In this document: positions 7,144 through 15,919 of the stretch, in pieces | Position numbering within the stretch: position 1 is the first letter of the stretch | Layout: the number at the start of each line of letters is the position of its first letter | Origin: Nitratireductor indicus C115 | Lineage (GTDB): Bacteria > Pseudomonadota > Alphaproteobacteria > Rhizobiales > Rhizobiaceae | Assembly (NCBI RefSeq): GCF_000300515.1 | Contig: NZ_AMSI01000012.1 | Location: 1-64,000 of the forward strand | Direction: 5' to 3' | Length of the DNA stretch: 64,000 nucleotides | Translations under genes and position numbers: made by a program | The notes under the pieces: model-generated | The model's input: the letters and a program-made list of their open reading frames with translations, nothing else | What the model was told of the DNA's origin: nothing | Database searches by the model: none

Positions 7144-7297
7144 GGAAACCTCCAGAAACGGTTGAGGGTCACGGCAGGCTGCCTGTGGATACGCTCCGCC
7201 TGCGACTATGCTACTGTTCCGGTTCTGCAAGGATGGTCCATAAGAGCCATTGACCTCTCCAGTAGTCAAGTATCGGCGACTGGAACAGCCGCCAGGT

Positions 7298-7317
7298 GGC
7301 GGCGCTTACGCGCCGCC
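7298..7317 (-). terminator. Hairpin overlapping DUF2493 stop codon
   Basis: In RNA sense GGCGGCGC-GUAA-GCGCCGCC: an 8-bp perfect stem whose loop contains the UAA stop codon of the DUF2493 gene. There is no following U tract, so it may stabilise the 3' end or pause polymerase. A similar hairpin with a GUAA/TTAC loop ends ssb. Confidence 0.55.
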
Positions 7318-8241
7318 GTCGAACTTCATGACGGGGATGCCGAGCTTGCGGGCCTTGTCGCCAAGGTTTTCCTGAATACCCGACCCCGGAAAAACGAGAA
7401 CGCCGACGGGCAGGACGTCGAGCAGCGCGTCGTTGCGCTTGAAGGGCGCGGACTTGCCATGCTTCGTCCAGTCAGGCTTGAAGGCGACCTGCGGCACCTT
7501 GCGATTGTCCGCCCATTTCGCGGCGATCAATTCGGCGCCCTTGGGCGAACCGCCATGCAGCAGCACCATGTCGGCGTGCTTTGCGCGAACCTGATCGAGC
7601 TTCGCCCAGATGAGGTTGTGGTCATTGTAGTCGAGACCGCCGGTCAGGGCGACCTTGGGACCGGGGGGCAGCATCACCTCGGTCTCGGCCCGGCGCTTCG
7701 CGGCCAGGAAGTCGCGGCTGTCGATCATCGCGGCGGTGAGATTGCGATAGTTGACCATTGAGCCGGTGCGAGGGCGCCAGGCGGTGCCGGTGTGGCGCTC
7801 GAACTGTTCGGCGGCGATGTCGCGGAAGAGTTCCATGCTGTTGCGCCGTTCGATGAATGTCTGCCCTTCTGCCGTCAGGCGTTCCAGCTCGACGGACTTC
7901 ACCTCGCTGCCGTCCTGTTCCCGCTGAAGACGGCGCTGCGCCAGCTCGTTATCATCCAGGTTGCGCTCTACCCGGCCGGTGGCGCGATGGAAGACATTGA
8001 CGGTCGACCAGAGCAATTCGTCAAGGTCGGGTTCGAGGCGGGTATCGCCGAGCGTGGCGATCAGGGCGTCGAAGATATCCGCGACGGCGCCGGCGACGGC
8101 GTTGCCTTCGGGAAGCGGCCTCGGGTCCGCTTCATCCTGAAACGGACGCCAGCCGTAAAGCTGGAGTTCGGTGAGGACATGATCGGTGGGGGAAGAGGTG
8201 TGAACCAGCCCGAAACCCGTATCGTCGTCTTCGTGCATCAT
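7306..8241 (-). CDS. DUF2493 (SLOG-like) protein
   Basis: A protein of about 311 residues. The C-terminal 140 residues are a DUF2493/YpsA-like SLOG domain (KVALTGGLDYNDHNLIWAKL, ADMVLLHGGSPKGAELIAAKW, ALLDVLPVGVLVFPGSGIQ), a Rossmann fold that binds nucleotide-type ligands. The N-terminal part (SPTDHVLTELQLYGWRPFQD) is shared by ICE homologues. Starts at 8241 and 8238 are both ATG behind AGGAAG; the open frame reaches back to the Toprim gene at 8565, but that extra part has no protein-like composition. Found widely in rhizobial ICEs; its function is unknown, perhaps nucleotide sensing or defence. Confidence 0.82.
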   Translation of the reverse strand: MMHEDDDTGFGLVHTSSPTDHVLTELQLYGWRPFQDEADPRPLPEGNAVAGAVADIFDALIATLGDTRLEPDLDELLWSTVNVFHRATGRVERNLDDNELAQRRLQREQDGSEVKSVELERLTAEGQTFIERRNSMELFRDIAAEQFERHTGTAWRPRTGSMVNYRNLTAAMIDSRDFLAAKRRAETEVMLPPGPKVALTGGLDYNDHNLIWAKLDQVRAKHADMVLLHGGSPKGAELIAAKWADNRKVPQVAFKPDWTKHGKSAPFKRNDALLDVLPVGVLVFPGSGIQENLGDKARKLGIPVMKFDGGA

Positions 8242-8355
8242 CGGGAGCTTCCTTCGTCTGGAGCCGCGCCCATCGCGGCCTTCGCAGGCGTCGAAAGCCC
8301 ACGGGCGGGCCGGGCTGGCATCCTCGCGCTCCCGCGAGGGCTCGATGACCGGGTG

Positions 8356-8414
8356 CGGGCTATTTTGTCTGTCGCGATGCAAAGGTGGCGCAGCCGCCGG
8401 CGGAAAATAGCCCG
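8356..8414 (-). promoter_or_regulatory. Long inverted repeat in the DUF2493 leader
   Basis: CGGGCTATTTT (8356-8366) and AAAATAGCCCG (8404-8414) are perfect 11-bp inverted arms separated by 37 bases that can fold further. They lie in the 323-bp gap between the Toprim gene and the DUF2493 start. Candidates are a leader RNA or a protein-binding site. No other feature is seen in this gap. Confidence 0.5.
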
Positions 8415-8564
8415 AACCCGGCCATTGCCTGCCCGGATCGTTTGTGGGCCGATCGCCCTTTGAGAAGGCCGTGGGCGTGGCCTCTCCGACAGGCAGCGCA
8501 AGGTAATCCCTGGGGACGAAAGGTGGAGGCGGAGCGCAACACGCCTCCTTTTTCGCCGATCCCC

Positions 8565-9611
8565 TCACGCCTCCAGAAAACGCGCTCTGTCATCAGGATG
8601 AAGCTGACCGGCGAGCGCCACCCGCAAGGCATCGGCGCCGGATTCGCGGAGATCCTCGTTGAAGTCCCCGCGCACCGGCGACAATGCCACGACCTCGATC
8701 CCGGCACTCGCGGCTCTGGCAATCAGGCTGTCTCGCGCGTTGTCCCCGGCCGGATCGCGATCTCTGAGGACATAGAGCCTGCGCAGCGCTGGCGGGAACA
8801 GGATGGCGGCGAGATGTGCGGCCGAGAGTGCCGCCATCATCGGCATATGGGGCAGAACCTGACGGGGCGACAGCACGGTCTCGATCCCTTCGCCGGCGAC
8901 GAGCACCTCACCGGTCACCCCGAAGCGGACGCCGTGCCAGAGAAGGTCGCCCATCGCCCGCCGCGGGGTTTCGACATCCGCTTTCGCTGCGCCGTCGGGG
9001 GCGAGCCAGGTGCGGTGCGCTCCGGTCTGCCGCCCCGCCAGATCGGTCACGGCGGCAACAATCGCGGGCAGCATCTGCCGGGGCGCATGATCATCAGGTC
9101 TGTAATAGCACCGGGGATGAAAGCGCAGGCTGGCGGTTCCGTGCAAAGCCGTAATGCCGCGATTGCGGAAATACGCTTCTGCGAGTGTGCCGCCGATCGG
9201 CTGTGACATGGCAAAGAGCCGCCGCGCCGCTTCAGGTGATCCCGACGACGCTCTGCTTGACGTCCTGCCCGTCGGCGTTCTCGCCTTTTCAGGTTCGGGA
9301 TGTGGGAGCGAAAGGAAGCGGCGCGCTTCCTCGGCGACGTCCTTGAAGTCGGTCAGGCCGAGCGTCTCGCGGATGACGTCGAGAAGATCGCCATGCTCTC
9401 CGGTCGCGGAATCGGTCCATTTGCCCGCAGCGCCCTTGCCGGATTCCGGCCCGGTCAGGCGCACGAACATCGAACGGCCGGGGCTGTTCTGAACGTCGCC
9501 GACGACCCAGTATCGTCCGGCGCGGCGGCCGGACGACAGGTAGTGGCGGCAGACCGCCTCGGCATTGCGACCGAGACGGCTTGCCAGTTCGGAAGCATCA
9601 TGACGGGCCAT
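8565..9611 (-). CDS. Toprim-domain primase-like protein
   Basis: A 348-residue protein with an N-terminal zinc-free DUF7146-like part and a C-terminal Toprim domain: VLVAGEGIETVLS supplies the acidic glutamate and YVLRDRDPAGDNARDSL the DxD motif, followed by DFNEDL. Toprim domains make or process nucleic acids in primases and topoisomerases, so priming of the transferred or replicating element strand is a sensible guess. The ATG (9611) overlaps by one base the TAA of the large helicase gene, which indicates coupling. Conserved ICE partner of that helicase. Confidence 0.82.
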   Translation of the reverse strand: MARHDASELASRLGRNAEAVCRHYLSSGRRAGRYWVVGDVQNSPGRSMFVRLTGPESGKGAAGKWTDSATGEHGDLLDVIRETLGLTDFKDVAEEARRFLSLPHPEPEKARTPTGRTSSRASSGSPEAARRLFAMSQPIGGTLAEAYFRNRGITALHGTASLRFHPRCYYRPDDHAPRQMLPAIVAAVTDLAGRQTGAHRTWLAPDGAAKADVETPRRAMGDLLWHGVRFGVTGEVLVAGEGIETVLSPRQVLPHMPMMAALSAAHLAAILFPPALRRLYVLRDRDPAGDNARDSLIARAASAGIEVVALSPVRGDFNEDLRESGADALRVALAGQLHPDDRARFLEA

Positions 9612-12600
9612 TACGCTGCCTCCCGTTCACCGATGCGCTGCACTGGCCAGCGGTCGAGCAGTTTGCCGAGAACCACAGGGCCATTGGCATCGACCGGCAC
9701 GAACATGCGCAGCTTCCACGAGATGATCTCATGAAACAGCCCGTAGGCCGTGAGGCGTTCGCGCATTGTGTCGGTGAAACCAGACAGTTCGATGCGGCTG
9801 ACGCCCATGACGCGGGAGCGGCGAAGCTGCAACCCCTCGGCAAGATCGAGGACGGTGCGGCCATCCATCAGTGCGGTGAAGGCGGCATCCGGCGTCAGCG
9901 AACTGGCGCCGGTCGTTACCGCGTTGGCCGCCCAGGCCGGCGAGACCTTGCGACCGATGATGCGCTCGCCTTCGTCGGTCTGGAGGCGATAGACGCGCGA
10001 GGATTCGTGCGGAAGCCGTTTCCAGATCGGCAGCAGCAAGCCGGTGACGATATGGATCGTGCTGTCGGAGAATTCCGGCACCTCCGCGATTTCTGCATTC
10101 CAGGCTGCTGAGAAGGAGTGCTCGTCGGCTTCAACCCAATGGGTCTCACCCATCATCCTGACTGGGATGTTGTGGCTGTCCATCGGCCGGATCAGCCGTA
10201 CGCGCCGCTCGATCTCGCCATCGTCCAGCATGATACTGGTGGTCGGGATCTGGACGGCGGCGCGGCCCGAACGCTCGTTGATGAGGAGCTTCGCTTGGCG
10301 GTCGTCGAGATAGCTAAGCGCATCGTCCAGCGTAACCGGACGATTGCGTTCGCGCTGCGTGATCGTCAGCAACCGGGTTTCCGCGCCGGTGCCCGGATGG
10401 GTATAGATGGTCTGGCGATCGGTGACGATGAAGCGTTCCGCCGTCAGCGTCTCCAGCCCGACATCGTAGCTGCCGCTGGCGATCGCGCCCTCGATCCTGG
10501 CGTTCAGCAACTGTTCGAAGGCGGCAAACAGGATGCCTTGAAGCTCGATGGTCAGCGCCAGCAGCCGGTTGAGAAAGGTGGTGATCGGCGGCAGATCGTC
10601 CTTGATGCCGGTCGAATCCATCAGCTTCAGGCCGGTGGCGGATTCGAAGCGGTCGAGCGAGCAGCCTTCGACCTTGCCGCGGACCAGAAGGAGATAGAGC
10701 TGGCGCAGCGCGTCGCGGGCATAATGGCTCTCCAGATTGTCCTCGGGTCGGAAGAGGCCCTGTCCGCCAGTCTGGCGCTGACCGCGCGTGATCGCGCCGA
10801 GTGTATCGAGACGTCGGGCGATGGTGGAGAGAAAACGCTTCTCGGCCTTGACGTCGGTCGCGATGGGCCGGAAGAGCGGCGGCTGCGCCTGGTTCGTGCG
10901 ATGCGTGCGACCGAGGCCCTGGATGGCGGCGTCGGCCTTCCAGCCCGGCTCGAGCAGGTAATGCACGCGCAGCCGCGTATTCCGCGCCGATAGCTCCGCG
11001 TGGTAACTGCGGCCGGTTCCGCCTGCATCCGAGAAGATCAGGATGCGTTTCTGGTCGTCCATGAACGCCTGCGTCTCGGCGAGATTGGCTGCTGCTGCGC
11101 GGTTCTCGACCACGAGCCGGTCGCCGATGTCACCGGTGCCCGGCTTGCGGATGATGCGGCGCGAGCGGCCAGTCACCTCCGCGACGAGATCGCACCCGAA
11201 ATACTGGACGATCTGGTCGAGCGCGCCCGGAACCGGCGGCAGGCTGGCCAGCTTTTCGATCAGTGCGGTGCGGCGTGCAACCGCCTCACGACTTTCGACG
11301 GGTTGGCCGTCGCGGAACACCGGACGCGAGGACAGATTACCCTCTGAGTCGGTGAAGGGCTCGTAGAGCTGCACCGGGAAGCTGGTTTCCAGATACGACA
11401 GGACGTACTCACGCGGAGTAATGTCCATGCGTACGTCGTTCCATTCCTCGGTCGGCAGGTCGGCCAGGCGGCGCTCCATCAGCGCCTCGCCGGTCGAGAC
11501 GATCTGGATCACGGCGGCATGGCCTGCCTCCAGATCGGCGTCGATGGACCGGATCAGCGTCGGGGTCTTCATGCTGGTGAGCAGATGGCCGAAGAACCGC
11601 TGCTTGGCCGATTCGAACGCGGAACGGGCGGCGGATTTCGCCTGCTTGTTCAGAGTGCCGGCACTGCCGGTGATGTTGGCCGCCTCCATCGCTGCATCGA
11701 GATTATTATGGATGACGGCGAATGCGCCGGCATAGGCGTCGTAGATGCGGGTCTGCTCGGGCGTCAGCGAGTGCTCGACCAGCTCGTATTCCACGCCGTC
11801 GAAGGAGAGCGAGCGGGCGGTATAAAGACCGAGCGCGCGAAGGTCGCGGGCCAGAACCTCCATCGCCGCAACACCGCCGGCCTCGATCGCCTCCACGAAC
11901 TCGGCCCGCGTGGAAAACGGAAAATCCTCGCCGCCCCACAGGCCGAGCCGCTGCGCATAGGCGAGGTTATGGACGGTCGTGGCGCCGGTTGCCGAGACAT
12001 AGACGACTCGGGCATTCGGCAAGGCGTGCTGAAGGCGCAGGCCGGCGCGGCCCTGTTGGGACGCAGCGACGTCCCCTCGTTCACCTTTGCCGCCGGCGGC
12101 GTTCTGCATCGCGTGCGCCTCGTCGAAAATGATCACTCCATCGAAGTCGGAGCCCAACCATTGGACGATCTGCTTGACCCTGGAAACCCTTTCTCCACGG
12201 TCGTCGGAACGTAGCGTGGCATAGGTTGTAAATAGGACGCCTTCCGGCAGCGTGACCGGCTTGCCCTGCGGGAATCGCGACAGCGGCGTGACCAGCAGAC
12301 GCTCCATCCCGAGCGCCGACCAGTCGCGTTGGGCGTCCTCCAGGAGCTTGTCGGACTTGGAGATCCAGATCGCCTTGCGGCGGCCCTGGAGCCAGTTGTC
12401 GAGAATGATCGCGGCCGATTGCCTGCCCTTGCCGACGCCGGTGCCATCGCCGATGAAGAAGCCACGCCGGAAACGCACGGCATTCTTCGCATCTTCGCGT
12501 GCGGCGGAGACGAGATCGAAGGTCTCGTCCACCGTCCACGAACCGGCGAGATAATCGGCATGGGCCTCGCCGGCGTAGATTACGGTCTCCAACTGCGCAT

Positions 12601-13957
12601 CCGACAGGAGGGCATGGATCGCGCCCGGAAGATGCGGGCGATAGGCCGGCTTCGGCGGCGCTACGGAGGCCATCGCCGCCGACTGCACCAGCATGGTGGG
12701 ATGCGCCTGAGAGCCGCGAATACGGATCGCCTGCAATCCGTATTCTTCATAGATAGCGTCGGAGATGCGGCCGCCCTCCGCGGGCGACCAATCGACGGTC
12801 TCGTAGTCGAGGGGCGCGCCTTCCGGTTCGGCCATCGCTGGGGCGGGAGCGGCCTTGGCGGCGCGGGTGAGATAGCCCCGCACGCTGCGGGCGGCGGCTG
12901 GCGCAGCCGGGGGCACGGCGACGGCCGGATCGACGGGGAGCCGGGTGGGCAGATGCTCGGCGAGCCATCCGAGCAGCGTGGCGACATCGGGCGCGACGCC
13001 GGGCGCGGCAGGGAATGCGGCAGGATCGTCAGCTGGGAGCTTATCGATGACGGTGAGTCGTGTCGGATAGGTCGTGCCGTGCTTGGCATAGACCGAGCCG
13101 TCAATCGCGGTGGAGAAGACGACGCGGCCGCGCTCCTGCAGACGCGTATAGGCCGAGGTCCAGGCCGGCGCGTCGGGTGCGAAGTTCGCTCCTGTAATCG
13201 CGACGAGGCGGCCGCCGGGCGCAAGACGCGCCAGCGCCGAGGCGATATGGCGGAAGGCGGCGTCGGCCACACGGCTCTCGACATTGGCCATGACCGAGAA
13301 CGGCGGGTTCATCAGCACGACGGACGGCAGAAGGCTGGCTTCGAGATGATCGTCGATCTGGGCGGCATCGAAGCGGGAGATGGACAGGGCCGGGAAGAGG
13401 AGAGACAGGAGACCGGTGCGAGTCTGGGCGAGTTCATTGAGAACGAGTGAGCCGCCTGTGATCTCGGCCAGGATGGCGAGGAGCCCGGTCCCTGCCGACG
13501 GTTCCAGCACACAGTCTGCCGGCGTGATCGCCGCCGCCGTCACGGCCGCCAGGCCGAGCGGAATCGGGGTCGAGAATTGCTGGAAGGACTGCGCCTCTTC
13601 AGAGCGGCACGTATGCGTCGGCAGGAGACCGGCAATCTTGGCGAACTGTGGCAGCACCGTTGCCGGAGAGGCGGATTTACGGAAAAGCGCCTTGCCGTAT
13701 TTGCGCAGGAAAAGAACGGTTGCCGCCTCACAGGCGTCATAGGCTGTCTTCCAGTTCCAGGCGCCAGTGGCATCGGATGCGCCAAAGGCAATCTCCATTG
13801 CGCCGCGCAATGTGGCTGCGTCGATGCGCTGACCACGTTCGAGATGAGGAAGAAGGATCTGTGCTGCGGCGAAGACGGAGGCAGGGATGTCAGCGTCGGA
13901 GGCAAGCGGAACCGGCACTGTCGCGGATGCCGCTGCGGATACGGAAATCATGTTCAT
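9611..13957 (-). CDS. Methylase / strawberry-notch-like helicase fusion
   Basis: A 1,448-residue protein. Residues about 150-330 form a methyltransferase-like domain with an S-adenosylmethionine site (LEPSAGTGLLAIL, 151-163) and NPPF (217-220), the N6-adenine type. Residues 480-760 form a superfamily 2 helicase core with Walker A GDGTGVGKG (503-511), DEAH (612-615) and YVSATGATT. The second half contains the strawberry-notch C-terminal region (IFSDAGGTGRSYHAELSARN, then a GLGRTHRTNQ motif VI near residue 1050). Start ATG 13957 follows GAGGT; it has a long hairpin leader. Such proteins are common on rhizobial ICEs and plasmids. Role is unknown: antirestriction, DNA transfer and phage defence are options. 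Confidence 0.88.
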   Translation of the reverse strand: MNMISVSAAASATVPVPLASDADIPASVFAAAQILLPHLERGQRIDAATLRGAMEIAFGASDATGAWNWKTAYDACEAATVLFLRKYGKALFRKSASPATVLPQFAKIAGLLPTHTCRSEEAQSFQQFSTPIPLGLAAVTAAAITPADCVLEPSAGTGLLAILAEITGGSLVLNELAQTRTGLLSLLFPALSISRFDAAQIDDHLEASLLPSVVLMNPPFSVMANVESRVADAAFRHIASALARLAPGGRLVAITGANFAPDAPAWTSAYTRLQERGRVVFSTAIDGSVYAKHGTTYPTRLTVIDKLPADDPAAFPAAPGVAPDVATLLGWLAEHLPTRLPVDPAVAVPPAAPAAARSVRGYLTRAAKAAPAPAMAEPEGAPLDYETVDWSPAEGGRISDAIYEEYGLQAIRIRGSQAHPTMLVQSAAMASVAPPKPAYRPHLPGAIHALLSDAQLETVIYAGEAHADYLAGSWTVDETFDLVSAAREDAKNAVRFRRGFFIGDGTGVGKGRQSAAIILDNWLQGRRKAIWISKSDKLLEDAQRDWSALGMERLLVTPLSRFPQGKPVTLPEGVLFTTYATLRSDDRGERVSRVKQIVQWLGSDFDGVIIFDEAHAMQNAAGGKGERGDVAASQQGRAGLRLQHALPNARVVYVSATGATTVHNLAYAQRLGLWGGEDFPFSTRAEFVEAIEAGGVAAMEVLARDLRALGLYTARSLSFDGVEYELVEHSLTPEQTRIYDAYAGAFAVIHNNLDAAMEAANITGSAGTLNKQAKSAARSAFESAKQRFFGHLLTSMKTPTLIRSIDADLEAGHAAVIQIVSTGEALMERRLADLPTEEWNDVRMDITPREYVLSYLETSFPVQLYEPFTDSEGNLSSRPVFRDGQPVESREAVARRTALIEKLASLPPVPGALDQIVQYFGCDLVAEVTGRSRRIIRKPGTGDIGDRLVVENRAAAANLAETQAFMDDQKRILIFSDAGGTGRSYHAELSARNTRLRVHYLLEPGWKADAAIQGLGRTHRTNQAQPPLFRPIATDVKAEKRFLSTIARRLDTLGAITRGQRQTGGQGLFRPEDNLESHYARDALRQLYLLLVRGKVEGCSLDRFESATGLKLMDSTGIKDDLPPITTFLNRLLALTIELQGILFAAFEQLLNARIEGAIASGSYDVGLETLTAERFIVTDRQTIYTHPGTGAETRLLTITQRERNRPVTLDDALSYLDDRQAKLLINERSGRAAVQIPTTSIMLDDGEIERRVRLIRPMDSHNIPVRMMGETHWVEADEHSFSAAWNAEIAEVPEFSDSTIHIVTGLLLPIWKRLPHESSRVYRLQTDEGERIIGRKVSPAWAANAVTTGASSLTPDAAFTALMDGRTVLDLAEGLQLRRSRVMGVSRIELSGFTDTMRERLTAYGLFHEIISWKLRMFVPVDANGPVVLGKLLDRWPVQRIGEREAA

Positions 13958-13978
13958 GGGAAAAACCTCGGGAGAGCA

Positions 13979-14033
13979 GGACAGGATCGAGCCCGCGCAG
14001 CGCTCTCTCGATCGCACAGGCTCGAACCCGTCC
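13979..14033 (-). promoter_or_regulatory. Long hairpin leader of the helicase gene
   Basis: In RNA sense GGACGGGUUCGAGCC pairs with GGCUCGAUCCUGUCC (one U-U mismatch, one G-U), extended by UGUGC/GCGCG, around a loop that contains GAGAGAG. It lies 22 bases before the ATG. It begins like the three related leaders (GACGGGUU) but its inner helix differs. A divergent member of the same family or an unrelated hairpin. Confidence 0.5.
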
Positions 14034-14144
14034 CGGCCTTCCTCTCCCTCTACCCGGAAGCACGGCCGCCGTCGGTCACTGCTTGAATGATGGCGCGCAA
14101 GCGGTTATCTTACGTTTGTCTTACGCCATAAAAGGTTAGGGCCG

Positions 14145-14420
14145 ATGGCCAACGCGGATAAGCTCACCACCACCGTCTCCACCAAGGGACAGGTCATCCT
14201 TCCCAGCGCCATCCGCCAGCGGCGGGAATGGGGGGCAGGAACGCGGCTCGTGGTCGAGGAGACGCCGGAGGGCGTGCTGCTGAAGCCAGTCCCAGCCTTC
14301 GCCGAGACGCGACCGGAAGACGTGTTCGGCGTGCTGGCCTGGAAGGGCAAGCCAAAGACGCTTGAGGAGATGGATGCCGGCGTGCTGGCCGAGGCAAAGC
14401 GCCGCCATGCTCGCGATTGA
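14145..14420 (+). CDS. vapB: VapB-type AbrB antitoxin
   Basis: A 91-residue AbrB/SpoVT swapped-hairpin antitoxin: TTTVSTKGQVILPSAIRQRR is the DNA-binding beta-hairpin motif, followed by RLVVEETPEGVLLKPV. The tail should wrap the toxin. It overlaps the vapC start by 14 bases, so the two are co-translated. It runs opposite to almost all element genes and is divergent from the helicase gene. Two direct TCTTACG copies 11 bp apart (14108-14125) lie just upstream and could be its operator, since VapBC pairs repress themselves. Confidence 0.9.
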   Translation: MANADKLTTTVSTKGQVILPSAIRQRREWGAGTRLVVEETPEGVLLKPVPAFAETRPEDVFGVLAWKGKPKTLEEMDAGVLAEAKRRHARD

Positions 14421-14796
14421 TACCAATCTGGTCGTCCGCTACCTGACCGGTGACCATCCGAAACAATCGCCGCGCGCCCGCGACCTGATCGACAGGCAGC
14501 CGGTCTTTGCCGGCGTCACGGTGATCCTCGAAACCGAATGGGTGCTGCGCAGCACCTATGAATATCGCCCGGCAGAAATCGCCCACGCGCTACGGGTTTT
14601 CGCCGGCCTGCCGACCGTGACGGTCGAGGACGGTGCAATCGTCGCCGCCGCCCTCGGCCTTGCCGAGACGGGAATGGATTTCGCGGATGCGCTGCATCTC
14701 GGCCGCGCGGCGCATTGCGAGGGTTTCGCGAGCTTCGACCGCAAGCTGGTCAAGGCGGCGAAGGCCGCCGGATATGCGGGCATTCGCGAACCCTGA
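14407..14796 (+). CDS. vapC: VapC PIN-domain ribonuclease toxin
   Basis: A 129-residue PIN-domain protein. The acidic active site is visible as D5 in LAIDTNLVVRYLTGD, E43 in ILETEWVLR, and aspartates in MDFADALHLG and FASFDRKLV. VapC toxins cut tRNA or rRNA when the labile antitoxin is lost, so the pair can act to keep the ICE in the population. ATG 14407 lies inside the end of vapB (stop 14420). It ends six bases before the convergent 15447-14803 gene stop, with no clear terminator between. Confidence 0.9.
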   Translation: MLAIDTNLVVRYLTGDHPKQSPRARDLIDRQPVFAGVTVILETEWVLRSTYEYRPAEIAHALRVFAGLPTVTVEDGAIVAAALGLAETGMDFADALHLGRAAHCEGFASFDRKLVKAAKAAGYAGIREP

Positions 14797-14802
14797 CCGC
14801 GA

Positions 14803-15447
14803 TCAACCGAAACGGCGGCCCGCCGCCGTGAAGGTGTATTCGTTGGCAACGATCGACTCGTCCACCGCCTCGTCCGAAGTCAGGTATTCGTATTCACGCT
14901 CCAGCTGACGATAAAGCCAGCGCGCCAGATCGCGCAGCGCCTCGATGACGACCTCCTCGGCATCGACGGTCATGTCCTGATATGTCGGACTATCGCGCTC
15001 GACCGAGATCGACATGCAGTATTCGTGATAATAATGCCCACGATGGCTGGCCTCGGCGCGAAGCTGGTAGAAATTGCAGCGCTGGATCGCCAGCAACGCA
15101 TCGGCGATCTCATGCAGCTTTACGTCCTGCGGCGCATAGGATCGGATCTCGGCGGAGGCGTTTTTCCGGTAGGAGTAGAACCCCTCCCAGCAGGCTCCAT
15201 CACCTTGCGACCAGAAGCCCCGAAACCAGATGCGCGGCTCCTGCCGCGATCCGCCGCCCATAAGCCGCACGGCACTGGTCTTAAAGCAGATGCCGAGAAT
15301 GTCCGCGATGCGCTGGAAATCTTCATAGACCGCATCATACCAGTCGTAGTCGAAGCCGCCCTCACGATACCAGGCACGGGCTTTGTCCTTTGCGGCATCG
15401 GAAAGTTCATCGAGCCGATAGACCGTGGTTTCGATGATCTCAGGCAT
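14803..15447 (-). CDS. Uncharacterised ICE protein (antitoxin-like annotation in relatives)
   Basis: A 214-residue acidic protein. It opens MPEIIETTVYRLDELSDAAK and has many aromatic residues (WYREGGFDYDWYDAVYEDF, YHEYCMSISVER). Relatives occur on rhizobial and sphingomonad ICEs and plasmids and are often labelled antitoxin of a stability system, without known mechanism. The ATG at 15447 follows a perfect GGAGGTGATC and overlaps the preceding gene by eight bases. No catalytic motif is recognised. Confidence 0.75.
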   Translation of the reverse strand: MPEIIETTVYRLDELSDAAKDKARAWYREGGFDYDWYDAVYEDFQRIADILGICFKTSAVRLMGGGSRQEPRIWFRGFWSQGDGACWEGFYSYRKNASAEIRSYAPQDVKLHEIADALLAIQRCNFYQLRAEASHRGHYYHEYCMSISVERDSPTYQDMTVDAEEVVIEALRDLARWLYRQLEREYEYLTSDEAVDESIVANEYTFTAAGRRFG

Positions 15448-15856
15448 CGGGATCACCTCCATACAGCACCTCGGCGAGCCAGCCGTCGGTATAGGTCCAG
15501 GCGACGGTTTCCCCGGTGGCCAGATCAAGAACATGTGCACCACCGCCGAAGCCGTCGACGCGCGGCTTCGAGCAGGTGTTGGCGTATTGAAACCCCCAGC
15601 GGCCGGTCAGGCCGAATACTGCGGCGCAGCGTTTGACGAATTGGACGACGTGCTCGGGATCTCCGGTGACGTCATCGCGCATCCAGAGCTGTGTACCGCC
15701 ATGTTCGGGCTGGATCGAGAGGAGGAAGCTGTCCGAAGGCGGTTCTTCGTCGGCGTTCGCGTCGGACAGGGTGTTGTAGAGATCGAGGGCATGAGCGGCA
15801 TTATCCGGCGTGCCGACATCGAGCAGACAGGAGAAATGGGTGAAGTAGTCGGCCAT
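15440..15856 (-). CDS. Uncharacterised ICE protein, 138 residues
   Basis: Begins MADYFTHFSCLLDVGTPDNA and continues with an acidic middle part (ANADEEPPSDSFLLSIQPEH) and RWGFQYANTCSKPRVDGFGG. The pattern suggests a small globular alpha/beta protein, conserved on related ICEs; I do not know its function. Start 15856 follows GGAG. It overlaps the next gene and lies after a hairpin terminator that separates it from the 16477-15920 gene. Confidence 0.75.
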   Translation of the reverse strand: MADYFTHFSCLLDVGTPDNAAHALDLYNTLSDANADEEPPSDSFLLSIQPEHGGTQLWMRDDVTGDPEHVVQFVKRCAAVFGLTGRWGFQYANTCSKPRVDGFGGGAHVLDLATGETVAWTYTDGWLAEVLYGGDPDA

Positions 15857-15877
15857 GACAGGCTCCTGAAACGGCAA

Positions 15878-15898
15878 AGCCCGGCGCAAGGCCGGGCT
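15878..15898 (-). terminator. Hairpin between two ICE genes
   Basis: AGCCCGGC-CTTGC-GCCGGGCT followed by TTG on the minus strand. A perfect 8-bp stem, 22 bases before the next start, downstream of the stop at 15920. The T run is short, so it may attenuate and not end transcription fully. Confidence 0.5.
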
Positions 15899-15919
15899 GA
15901 TTGAAGAAAGAAAAAGGGA

